Made by a program: the position numbers and the translations under genes
In this document: positions 35,522 to 45,089 of the stretch, piece by piece
Position numbering within the stretch: the stretch's first letter is position 1
Layout: every line of letters begins with the position of its first letter
The notes under the pieces: model-generated
What the model was told of the DNA's origin: nothing
The model's input: only the letters and a program-made list of their open reading frames with translations
Databases searched by the model: none
Source: Corythucha ciliata
Lineage: Eukaryota > Arthropoda > Insecta > Hemiptera > Tingidae
Direction of reading: 5' to 3'
Assembly: GCA_038030265.1 (NCBI GenBank)
Contig: CM075938.1
Location: 44,757,189 to 44,821,188 of the forward strand
DNA length: 64,000 bases

Positions 35522-36292
35522 TAATATGTTTGACACCACACTATAATTGTCGGTGCCACCAATCTTAGCCTGGGTATCAACCTGAGAAAGACCATCATTA
35601 TGTTCTCTCAACGTTGATTAAGATGGTGACGGATGCGTGAATAAGTTGATAATCTCACCGCAAGTTTTACATTTGATTGTTCATCGAGAAATTTTTCCAA
35701 TTGCATGTCTTCCTGAACGTTGTAAATGGGAAAGAGGGGCCAAACGTCGCATTTTCTTCCTTGGCGCTATCTCTATTGCAGTTTCCTCCGCTGCACCCAG
35801 AACTTTCTTCTATAGCGTCAAGGCGGCGCATGATTAAATTCAACTTTGAACATATTTTTTTCTGAAATTCTGAAATAATTTTAATGATTTTAACAATAAT
35901 AAATAGGTAACACTGCTTTGGCATAAATGATCTAAACATGTACTGAACCCGCCTGATAAGAAAGCTAAGCTGCGGAAGACACGATTTTTTAGTGGGACTG
36001 ACGAATTTTGAAAGTAATATGACATAGGAAGGGAAATTTCAGTAGGATCTGCCACAAAGATGCAAGTTATACACATAAACACTCATGATGCCAACCAAGG
36101 AATTAGTTATCCAAACTTGCTCTAACCAAATAAAAAAACGGACCTCTTAACCCAAATATGCGAAGAAGGGCTATCAGGGCTATGGTGTTTCTGTGTTCTC
36201 AATACTCTGTTTAAGATCAATGAAATCAAATTCTCCAATGAATAATTGTTCACCATACCATAATTGTTGAGAGCATGAATTTACTTTCTCCT

Positions 36293-36415
36293 GGGCCCGT
36301 ATTCCTAAGCCGTGTGAAAATGCCGCAAAAAGCGGTTGCTATGGCGGGATAATGTTATTTCTTATTCGGCGTCCTTGGATCCCGCGTGCGGCATTTTTTC
36401 CCGCGTTGTTTCCTG
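36293..36415. mobile_element. Palindromic MITE, GGGCC-TATTC set, copy 3
   Basis: Reverse orientation relative to 956-1087. It begins GGGCCCGTATTCCTAAGCC and keeps GGTTGCTATGGCGGGATAAT. The right terminal bases are missing. It lies within the inferred intron between exons 36847-36585 and 36048-35944 of the DUF4806-like gene. Confidence 0.75.
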
Positions 36416-37032
36416 GAAGAAATTCATCCTCCGAGGATGAACTGCGGAGAATAAGTTGTTTCCGGAATATTTTAAATTTTCCTGTGTGGATATCTTGTTC
36501 GGAAGACTCCACATCAGATGTTATTAAGCTCCTTTTCAGCTTGGAAACTCCACTGCTGTACGAGCCTGTGTTGATAATACATACAAAAGCGTGAGTTTCT
36601 CATCCATGGTCCAAAGAATTCCGAGTCAAGATACGAACTTGCTTGGGTTATCACCCGCTTAAATTTACATTTCTCCCAATTGTACTCAGGAAGGCAGCTT
36701 TCCCCAATAAGCTTCGTCAATCTAGACTGGCTCTTAACATGTCCTGGCCAGAGACATGAGTTGTCCGGCAGGAGACATTTGGAGGGTACAATGTATAGCC
36801 CGTCCTCAACTATTTTGAACATTTTATCATCTTCACACAAGTTGAACCTACAATTAAGGTAAATATTGAAGAAGCGAAAAGAAAAAGACAAGTCATAGTT
36901 GAAAAAACCATGATAATGATCGAGAAAACAAAATGAAAAATTACATAGGAAATATTCAAGATACCCAAAAAATTAAAGACAAAATTAACAGTGTTCAGTG
37001 TGCTGACGAGGAAACCCCATGCAAAAAATGAC

Positions 37033-37235
37033 TTAATGGTGCAACGGAAACAACGCATAATTGTGTTCGAACGGCTCTGCCCACACTTTTCTTTGAAATT
37101 CAGATATCGGCCACGATTTCAATTCATCACGTACTTTGCCGATCCAAATGCCAAGCTTCCTGGAATCACATGGTTTTTCGTACAGACTTGAAACGTACAC
37201 CATTGCATATCCAACAAAGAAGCCGAGGTTTTCTG
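37033..37235 (-). CDS. Candidate internal or terminal exon, unrecognised protein
   Basis: On the minus strand a CGTTCAG acceptor (37236-37237) is followed by a frame with GYAMVYVSSLYEKPCDSRKL, GIWIGKVRDELKSWPISEF and QRKVWAEPFEHNY, ending at TAA (37033-37035). The amino acid choice is protein-like and unlike the flanking AT-rich sequence. A weak donor CC|GTTGCA at 37046 would be in phase with the DUF4806-like exon starting at 36847, so it may be an upstream exon of that gene. Otherwise it is the last exon of another gene. Confidence 0.4.
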
Positions 37236-37430
37236 CTGAACGAAAAATCGTTTGTACTTAAATGATGGTAAAATCTTTTATCAGAACGTGACAGTCCGAA
37301 TTAAGTCGACAATTTATGGAAGTGTTATCCAAATGCAGAACGTGGTATTGCGTATCAACGCCTAGATTGTTCAAAGAGGGTCCCAAGGAATGTGGTCTTG
37401 ACACCGAACAACGATCTGGACTCGGTTGTA

Positions 37431-37470
37431 CCCTGAAGATGGCGAGCAGCCGAAACCGGTTCTTTTTCGA
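37431..37470 (+). ncRNA. Hammerhead-like core, Penelope-like remnant
   Basis: CTGAAGA (37433-37439), hairpin GGC-GAGCA-GCC, then GAAAC (37452-37456) and CGGTT. This phrase is typical of terminal repeats of Penelope-like elements. No pol ORF is present. Confidence 0.45.
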
Positions 37471-37549
37471 CGCACCTTAGCGAGGTAAGACTGACGACGT
37501 AGGCTCCCACGGCTACAACCTTAAGCATGCATTACGTTAATTACTTGCT

Positions 37550-38640
37550 GCAATGAAGAAAAAACACTAGTTTGCGGCAAAAATCGAGATAAAGCGGTAG
37601 TTCTCGGATAAAATTAAGACAAACTACTTTGTCTAAATTTTAGAAAACGCGCCAGTTTGTGTCTAAAATAAAACATAAAAAATAAAAATCGCTGGAAACA
37701 AATGTTTTGTGTTTCTTGAAGCAATTTCAGTAACAAAATTAAGAAAAAATCTCCAGTGTGCTGTTTTGGGGGTAAATCCGCTGCTACATTGAGGAAGTAA
37801 CAAAAATAAATAAAAATCGCTGGAAACATTTTTTTTTTTTTTTTTGGAAAGAAAATGACTAAATATGACCAGAAATTGAATATTAGTGCGTGAATGATTG
37901 ATTTCGATTTAGAGCGAAATAACTAAACTCGCCAATTATTTTTGTTACCTTAAACGGCCGGTCTGTGACTTGTGACGTAGTTAATGGGTTGTGACCCCTC
38001 CCAACCCTCAGCATTAAGGCTGTTATCATGTCTTGCCCCTACTTGTCCTTCCCGCATTTCTCTTAAGTCCTATTGATTGATTTGTGGGAAGCTAATGTGA
38101 AGGTTATGCGAATGCTGTTATTACGTCATCAGTCTATCTAGCCTATTTCAAATGGGTCCCGCAACCCAATAGTTTTAAAAATTAATAAAAAAATATAGGA
38201 CCTGTTTTTATTTGAACGAATCGTGCTTTCATGAGTTTTGGTAACCAAGCTATCACGACGGTATGATTTTGGAAAATGTGTTGCGGCAATATCAAGCAAT
38301 TCGCGGCAATATCAAGCAAATGCAAATTAAAGGTTTCTGGGAGCTGTAGATGAGAAAAGGCGCAAATTCATTGCTAGCAGTAAGAAAATGCATTACACAG
38401 TTTACGGCTAAAAATTGAAAAAACTCCTAAAGAGGCAAGAATGAGAAAATAGGCGATCATTCGCAGCTATTTTTTTTTTTTTTTTTTACGCTAATTCATT
38501 GCCAAAATGGAAAAAAAAAATTTCTTTCTCGATTCTATTTTGTGACCAAAATTGAGAAAAAGCTCTAATATGCCCTTAAAACCAAGAAAAAGCGCGAATA
38601 AAATTGATAAAAAGTGGCTATAAACAGCTAAAGTGAGGTG
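37550..38640 (-). repeat. Family 1 fragments around an inserted element
   Basis: Minus-type units at about 37550-37790 and 38330-38640, split by the 37790-38290 element. T17-T18 runs are near 37830 and 38470. Confidence 0.7.
37790..38290 (+). mobile_element. 480-bp TIR element, copy 1
   Basis: Co-linear with 54160-54639: GAGGAAGTAACA, AAAAATCGCTGGAAACA, TTACCTTAAACGGCCGGTCT, TGCTGTTATTACGTCATCAG and GATTTTGGAAAATGTGTT are shared in order. The right terminal repeat is decayed to TGTTGCGGCAATATC. A stray 30-bp piece of its left end lies at about 37675-37700. Confidence 0.8.
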
Positions 38641-40665
38641 TCCATGATGCACAATCAAGTAGACAGGTTTTATCTCTGACCATTGTCGTGCTTAGTTATG
38701 AGTGAGTTTCCTCTCATTTATTGTAACCATGTACATTTTTCCGTTTAAATAGCGTTTGAAGTTATTTAAATAAATAGAATTAATAATAATAAAAATCATT
38801 GATCGGCCCCAAAATTCCGTTAGACAGAATGTTTCCTGCCAGTCACTTTATAAACCTCCAGAGCTTAAATTCGCCGCATTGAGGTGCTAAATCGCTGCGC
38901 GATTTAAGCGTTTAATGTTTTTGAGCGATCGGAAAAAAACCCGTAGCGTTCTTTCTTTGCATTTTCGATGAAAATTGCACACCCGCTACAATCGTTAAAC
39001 CCATTCACCATCCCCCAACCACCATCCTGAACCCCAATTTTTTTTTTTTTTTTTAAATAAAATTTGCGATGCCAAAAGGCACTAGAAAAATGAATTTCCG
39101 CAATAATTGTTTGTTGTCTTCTGCAGTCATTCGTCATTCCTTAGGAGCTCCTCATCTCAAATCAGAAGATGCTTTTGAGGAGTGCAATTCAGCCGTGTCG
39201 TCCAAGAAGCATCGAAGGGATGGTTGCTATTTCTAGACGCTATAAACCAGTTACCGATCGAAAGATAGATATAGAAATATAGCGTCTTGATGTCTTCGGC
39301 TCGGTCTCGCCTTTCTTCATGGAGTCGAATTTTCCGTCTCAGTTCCCTTCCCCTATTCTAGTGTACGAGAAAGGGAAGGAGGTGTTTCTTGGTAATCACG
39401 CTTTTACCGTATGTCTTTGTCAACACACTTCTGCCGCGGTGCATCAAAATCTCATGCAAAGCGTTTTATGAGCGTGTTATGTATGGTAACATGCGCGCGG
39501 GCTCTTGATTTCAGCTAAGCAATGTGAAATAAAACATGGACATTCTTGTGTTTTCTCCTTGCCGGAACCAACCTACTCGAAACTTTGTTGAGCTGTTGCA
39601 ATCAATTCCATTCAACTTTCATTCAACCGGAAAACGGAAAAGATAGGCGACTGTGATTTTTAAAGAAGCAACGGTTATAGAGAGTAACTTCTCGTCGTTG
39701 ACGGGTACAGGAAACCCTCTCAGTTTGTAAAGTAAAAGATTCAAATCTGAAGAAATTAAGGATGACTGGGGTGGAGGGTTATGTTAGAACAAAGAAAAAC
39801 GGAGAGAATGTAAAAAAAAAGTATAACCGCAAGATCGTGATTCACGCTCAGTTTAAGATTCACGTTCAGGAAAATGGCCATGGTGATGGTAAGAGGGTGA
39901 CCGAGGGGTGCGCGGGGATTTTGCCTTAGTGCTTCAAAAGGAAGTGCTTCCGTTTTTGTTTTTTGTATTTTTTTCTTCTTTTTGATAAATCACAAAGCAA
40001 TTTTCCCTTCCCACCTCACTGGTCGAGTAATCAGAAGTTTTCATTTTTTTTTTTTTTTTTTTTGCCCACTCATTTCACGTCTAATGCGAGTTGAAGGGAA
40101 AAAAAAGAGGCCAACGATCCAGGTGAACACACAACAGGTGATGATGACTTGGCAATCAATCCCCTTTCACTCAAAATTCAAACACAAGCTCATCTTGCTG
40201 GTGTCACTCTATTTTATTTTCAAGGACTTTTTTTGCTGTAATTTCATTATTTTTCTTACGAACTATCGACCTTGGTAGAAGCCGGTGAATCGCGCACAAA
40301 CTATACGATCAAATTAAGTCAGAAAAGAAATCAAGTTCTAGGGGTCACTTGGTTCAGAAAGAAATATAGATTCGACAACATTCTCTTTGTTCAAGTTAAA
40401 GCAATTTATTGAGAACAATTTTTTTATCTGAAGAGTTTTCCTCTCTTTTTTTTCAAGCGGCGTATTTTATTTGTCAAGGAACAATGAATTTGTACACATG
40501 CAAACTACACACACTAAAGCCTCACTTACACCAAACACGCACCGTGTTTGCAAACTATTTTTCTTATAATAGTTCACCAACAACACATAAATAAGTATTT
40601 TTACTCACTATTTCATAATGAACACTTTGTTGATTATGAACATTAACAACATACAAAGGAATGTT
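38641..40665. other. Interval without a supported gene
   Basis: AT-rich, with T runs near 39040 and 40045. The short inverted pair AGACGCTATA / TATAGCGTCT is near 39234 and 39277. No coding signal. Confidence 0.5.
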
Positions 40666-40782
40666 ATGAAACCTCCAAAGTACAGATCAGTTGTTACAAC
40701 AAAATTTGCAAAAATTTTGGGAAGAGCTTTCGAGAAAAGGGCAGAAGCCCAACCGACCGCGGGTGGCGCGTGGAGGATTCAT
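40666..40782 (+). CDS. Candidate first coding exon (39 codons), donor at 40783
   Basis: ATG at 40666 starts MKPPKYRSVVTTKFAKILG, followed by RAFEKRAEAQPTAGG and ending WRIH exactly at CAT|GTGAGT, phase 0 with a near-consensus donor. The peptide is basic and the last third is much more GC-rich than the flanks. I do not recognise it. It has the same phase and strand as the candidates at 2602, 30495 and 31670. Confidence 0.5.
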
Positions 40783-41540
40783 GTGAGTATACCTTAATGC
40801 AGTCCTTATTCACCGAGAGAAATGTTTGAAGAGTCCATTGTCCAAGTGATTAGTGAATTATATGAATAATTAACATAAAATCCAATCAAAAACTGAATGC
40901 TTGCGTACAAAAATAAAATTTATAAGCTGATCTTAGCATAGCCTCTTTTCTCAGCTCCGTACATGTATTCTTGACCCCGTCTGTCATTAGTGAGTTTTAA
41001 GCTGCGTTTACATCTGATAATTTTTGCTCTCGAGAGTACTCTCGACTCTCGAAACTTTATTTTCAAACTTCAACCAATCAGATGTTTCGGAACCAAGCAA
41101 CAACGTTTGAGTTAGGGTTAGCAGATAAACGTGGGGCATTTAAACACACGCTAGATAGTACACTAATAAGGGAGGTCAACAGCAGTTGAATGAAAAAAAG
41201 CTAAGCAAACAGCATAATAAATATACCGTAAACAAATAAAATAAATTAATGAATAAAAAAATATAAAAATAAAATACATCGTACAAAAATAAGAAATTAG
41301 AAATCAACATTAAAAAATAATAATATGATTCTAGGGGCACCACGCCAATTGGTGCAAAATTAATGGCTTACCTAAAGCTGGGGGGTTTGGGCCGAAAAAA
41401 TTAGTTTTTAGGATTTGGGCAGGGGTGTGTAGTTAAGGCCCCCCCCCCCTCTCCAAACCAGTGCCAACTTTCAATTTTATCGTTATTCCTTTCTGCTTTC
41501 AATAACTTCAAAAACTCTTCTACATGAGTGAAAATTACGG
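40783..41540. other. Interval without a gene, containing a MITE
   Basis: Apart from the element at about 40998-41153, the sequence is AT-rich and featureless. It includes a C10 tract near 41441. Confidence 0.4.
40998..41153. mobile_element. Diverged MITE of the TTAARG...YYACA set
   Basis: Left TTTTAAGCTGCGTTTACATC. The right end as reverse complement is TTTAAATGCCCCACGTTTATC. CTG follows on both inner edges. The centre contains CTCTCGAGAGTACTCTCGA. Confidence 0.5.
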
Positions 41541-41870
41541 GATAGTGATCTTCTGGTTCTTCATATGGATAATAACGGCGTCCGCTTGCAATTGGGTCAT
41601 TCGAAAAGTCATTGGCGTTGGCTCATTCGAAGGAGCAATTTCACGGATCTGACGTCTGACTCCTTTCAAAACCGAAATGTCTCAGGGTTGGCCCATTTAA
41701 AACAACTTTATCGGGTTGGTTCACACAAAGAATAACAAAATAAAATAAAATATAATAAAAAAATAAACAATTTCGCGGGTTTGGGACAAATTGGGATCTG
41801 GAGCCTAGGGGCCTCAATTTGGCCCAAAATGGCAAAGAACATAATTTTTACTAAGCGTTAAATTCTGGGT
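41540..41870 (+). repeat. Family 2 repeat (about 42 bp), short array
   Basis: Clauses GCAATTTCACGGATCTGACG, CCGAAATGTCTCAGGGTTGG and AACTTTATCGGGTTGG alternate with CATTT/CTTTC-AAAA segments, as at 50460-51190. Confidence 0.6.
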
Positions 41871-41914
41871 TTTTCTGGTGTATTACTCGAGGAAAGTGCC
41901 TCCAAAAACCACCC

Positions 41915-42925
41915 AGTTTTTTTTCTCAATTTTAGACGCGAATTTGATCTTTTCCTCAATTTTAGCCACGAATTATTCGCAATTTCAGCTGTGAATTAGC
42001 GCTTTTTCCCCATTTTAGCTGGAAACGACCGTTTTCCCTCAATTTGAGCCACGATTTTTTCTATTTACGACGCGAATTTGCTATATTTTTTTAATTTTGG
42101 CCTCAATCAGCGATTCTCATTAGCGATCAGCGATTTCTCCCAACTTTTATCGTGAATTATATTATTTCTTTATTTTATCCTCAAAAATGTCGGTCTTCTC
42201 AATTTTATGGATCTTAGGGAATTAACTTTTCTTAATTTCTACCAAGAATCAGCACTTTTTCTAAATTTTAGCTGTGGCCTGGCTTAGCAGTTTTTCTCAA
42301 TTTTATCTATAAATTATCGTCAGGTTGTGCACTAATTGGCGTTTTTGCAAATATCCTGTATATTTGCGTTTCTCCCCAATTTTAGCCTAGAATGAAAAGT
42401 TTTCTCAATTTGGGACGCGAACTAGTGCTTTTACTCACTTTTTGCCATGAATTACAGAATTTCCTCATTTTTAGCTGCGAATTAGCGGTTTCAACTTTTT
42501 CAACTATGAACAAGCTTTTTTGTTCTCAATTTTAACAGCAAAAAGACGATTTCTTCCAATTACATTCGTGAGTGAGCGTTTTTCTCAATGTTATCCGCGA
42601 ATTTACGTTTTCTCAATTCTAGCGGCGAATGAGCGCTTTTTCTTTATTTTTGCCGTGATTTAGCGAATTCTAGGCGCGATTATCTTTTTTACGAACGATT
42701 TTGTGTCTCTTATTTTTAGCTGCAAATGAGAGCTATTTCTTAATTTTATACGCGACTTATCGTTTTTTCCCAAATTAGTGTTTTTTCTCAATTTTTGCGG
42801 CGTCCTTCAAAAGTATGGGCATTGAATTACAGTTTTTCCCAATTTCACCCTTGAATTAGCGATTTTCATCACATTTATTCACGAGTTAGCACTTTTCTAA
42901 ACTATTGAGGCTAATCCTGTTGTTC
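41915..42925 (+). repeat. Family 1 array
   Basis: About thirty plus-type units, some very close to the core phrase (CTGCGAATTAGCGG, TTCTCAATTTTAT). There is no gene. Confidence 0.85.
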
Positions 42926-42939
42926 TCGTTCATATGCAT

Positions 42940-43200
42940 CCAGTAGCGGTGGAAGTCAGACGGCATTGGGGGAGCAAGAATCTGATCAGTCCAGATTTAC
43001 CCCCCACCCCCAGAAAATACCATTTTACGAATCAATTATGCCTACATGTGCAAAAATACAATTCTTCAGGCAAAAATTCCAAATCCTTCATCAAATTTAC
43101 CGCCTCTTCATGAAATTCTCTTGTTTCTGGGTTAATTTTCCTGGGTAATTTGAGTCCTAAGGACACAGTTTTATTAGGTAAATTAATAAGTATATAAGAT
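42940..43200 (-). mobile_element. Interspersed element with a protein-like frame, copy 1
   Basis: The plus strand starts CAGTAGCGGTGGAAGTCAGA and ends near TTTTATTAGGTAAATTAAT. The minus strand is open (43032-43235) with a coding-like stretch containing PETREFHEEAVNLMKDLEF. A diverged copy lies at 62466-62703. An edge fragment (CCACTTCCGCCGCCACTG) is at about 45247-45264. Confidence 0.55.
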
Positions 43201-43369
43201 GACTTGTTATAAGATGAATCGGCTACATCGGCCATAAAATGGCGTATTCACACTATTCAGAGCAGAAACTTAGTGTGAAAGAGCAAGAGTGTGCCGTGAA
43301 CAATAGCGTAACGAGGTAATGGTGAAGGGGGCGGACCGCCCAGGGCCTCCTATCAGAGAGGGCCCCCGA

Positions 43370-44465
43370 AAAGCTTAAATAGGAAAAAATGATGATTTTT
43401 AGGTTCATGTTCATAGATTTAGGTATGTGAAAAGGAGTTTTCGTATACGATTGGACAGTGACTTGGCTCCTTTCAACGATTTTCAGCCCATCCGACTTGG
43501 AGAATGGAACGTTACTGGTGATCAGTAAGCAGTGTGGCTAAATATTCGATGGAGCCCATGAAGGCGCAACTCTGACGGCTAGAATTGAGAAAATTTGCGC
43601 CTTCTGAAAGCAAATTCGCGCTGATTCCCAAGTTTCTTTAGGCCCTTAAGCAGATAAAATTGAGACGGCGCTCTAATGTGCCGCAGTGTTGGGGCGAGTA
43701 GGCTGCAAACAAATTTGGAAAAAGTGCTAATATTCGTGGCTAAAACTGCAAAAAAGCGATCATTCCTGGTTTCTCGATGCAACTTTCAGACCATAATTAA
43801 TAAAAAATAGCTGATTCTCGATGTATAGTGGCCATTTTACGGCTAAAATGTACCAAAAACCGATAACGTGCTGTTTTTGGGCCAAGCCCGCAGCTAAAAT
43901 TGAGAAAAATCGCCTAATCCGTCGATGAATTTGAGTAAAAGCGCTTATTCGCAAATAACCTGTAGAAAAAACGTTAATTTGCAGATAAAAATGAAAAAAA
44001 TCACTTGTTCGCGGCTAAACTTGAGAAAACGCCAGTCTGTATCTTCTAAAAGATATTTCGAGGCTAAAACTAAGAAAAAGTGCTAATCCATAACTAAATT
44101 GAAATTAAATGGCCAATGTGGGGCTAAAATATAAAACAAACACCTTACTCACGGCTAATATTTAAAAAATCACTAATTATCGCGGCTAAAATTAAGGAAA
44201 ACTCTAAATTTCAGCTGAATATAGGGCTAATTCGCGGTTAAAACTTGAGCAAAACGCCAAAGTGTCGCAAAAATTGATAAATATCGCTAATTCATGGAAT
44301 AAAAAATGATAATTTTAGGTTCAAATTCAGAAAAGTGCTAATTCCCTGCTGAAAATTGAGAAAAACCCTAATTCGCGGATAAAATGTTCCAAATTGAAAA
44401 TACGCCTCGTTATTCTTGGCTTCTGAATGCAACTTATTTGTGGCTAAAACAGAAAAAGTACTAAT
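43370..44465 (-). repeat. Unique leader plus family 1 array, block duplicated at 55760
   Basis: A 200-bp leader (TTGGACAGTGACTTGGCTCC, TTCGATGGAGCCC) is followed by minus-type units. Both the leader and the order of unit variants (GCTAATATTCGTGGCTA, TTTCTCGATGCAACTTTCAG, TTTTTGGGCC) recur at 55760-56700. Confidence 0.75.
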
Positions 44466-44529
44466 ACAGAGCAGATACTTAAGGGCCTCAAAGAGTTATC
44501 CGCCCCGGGCCACGATAGGTGTAGGTCCG

Positions 44530-45085
44530 CATGTGGCTGTGAAATGTACTTTCCCCCCTCTGAGCCAAAATGCCCATTGAGCACATTAAAATATAATTTT
44601 CGAGGGGGTTAGCCTTCCAAAGCACAAATTTCGTTCATTTGGATCCCAAAGAACCACATTTATCGGGTTTTAATCACCCAAAAAGACCAACCCAGGAGGA
44701 CAAAACAGTTGATTCCAGAGTCAAATTTCTCTTCTTTAAGGTCTTGACTGGAATTGTCTTGGTTAGAGGGCTAGAATTGACAGTTGTCACCCCTTTAAGC
44801 CCAAATTTCAAAGATTTGGCCCTTTTAAAAATCAATTTTGAATGATTGATTCCCTCAAAATCCAAATTTGCGGGGTTGACTCATTGAAAAGTCATATTTC
44901 ACGGGGTTCAAGACAGTAATTTCACGTTTGTGGCCTTCATACAAGTAATTTCGCGGATTCGGCTCTAAGGGAACCCAATTTTACTGTTTTTGGTAAATTC
45001 AAGAACCGCCACGTTTTGTTCCATAAAAACAAGCAACTCCGGTGGTTATATTTGGCTCTTTCAAAGCCCAAAGTTTGCAGATCTG
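44530..45085 (+). repeat. Family 2 repeat (about 42 bp)
   Basis: Repeated clauses AATTTCGTTCATTTGGATCC, CAAATTTGCGGGGTTGACTC and ATTTCACGGGGTTC. No gene. Confidence 0.65.
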
Positions 45086-45089
45086 ACTG

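Larger units (their letters stand above)
35021..36847 (-). pseudogene. DUF4806-like multi-exon gene, disrupted
   Basis: Five minus-strand exons in compatible phases: 36847-36585 (263 nt), 36048-35944, 35869-35659, 35581 to about 35527, and its continuation at 35357-35261 beyond a MITE. Acceptors: pyrimidine tract + TTGTAG, TGGCAG, TTTCAG, CTCAG. Donors: GTATGT, GTACAT, GTGAGA. The first exon has the pattern FKIVED...VPSKCLLPDNSCLWPG...SRLTKLI, and the third a helix FQKKICSKLNLIMRRLD. Then come FPIYN...LEKFLDEQ, IGGTDNY...ILG and GEKSKKKC...LKLCDVII. From memory this matches insect proteins with a C-terminal DUF4806 domain, whose function is unknown. The third exon changes reading frame once between about 35700 and 35770. 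Two MITEs split the last coding part. The probable start is the ATG at 36822. Confidence 0.65.

Noticed and set aside
36810..37058. 82-codon minus frame with several apparent membrane helices
   Set aside because: The hydrophobic run is the translation of a T-rich stretch that reads as an intron ending at the TTGTAG acceptor of the 36847 exon.
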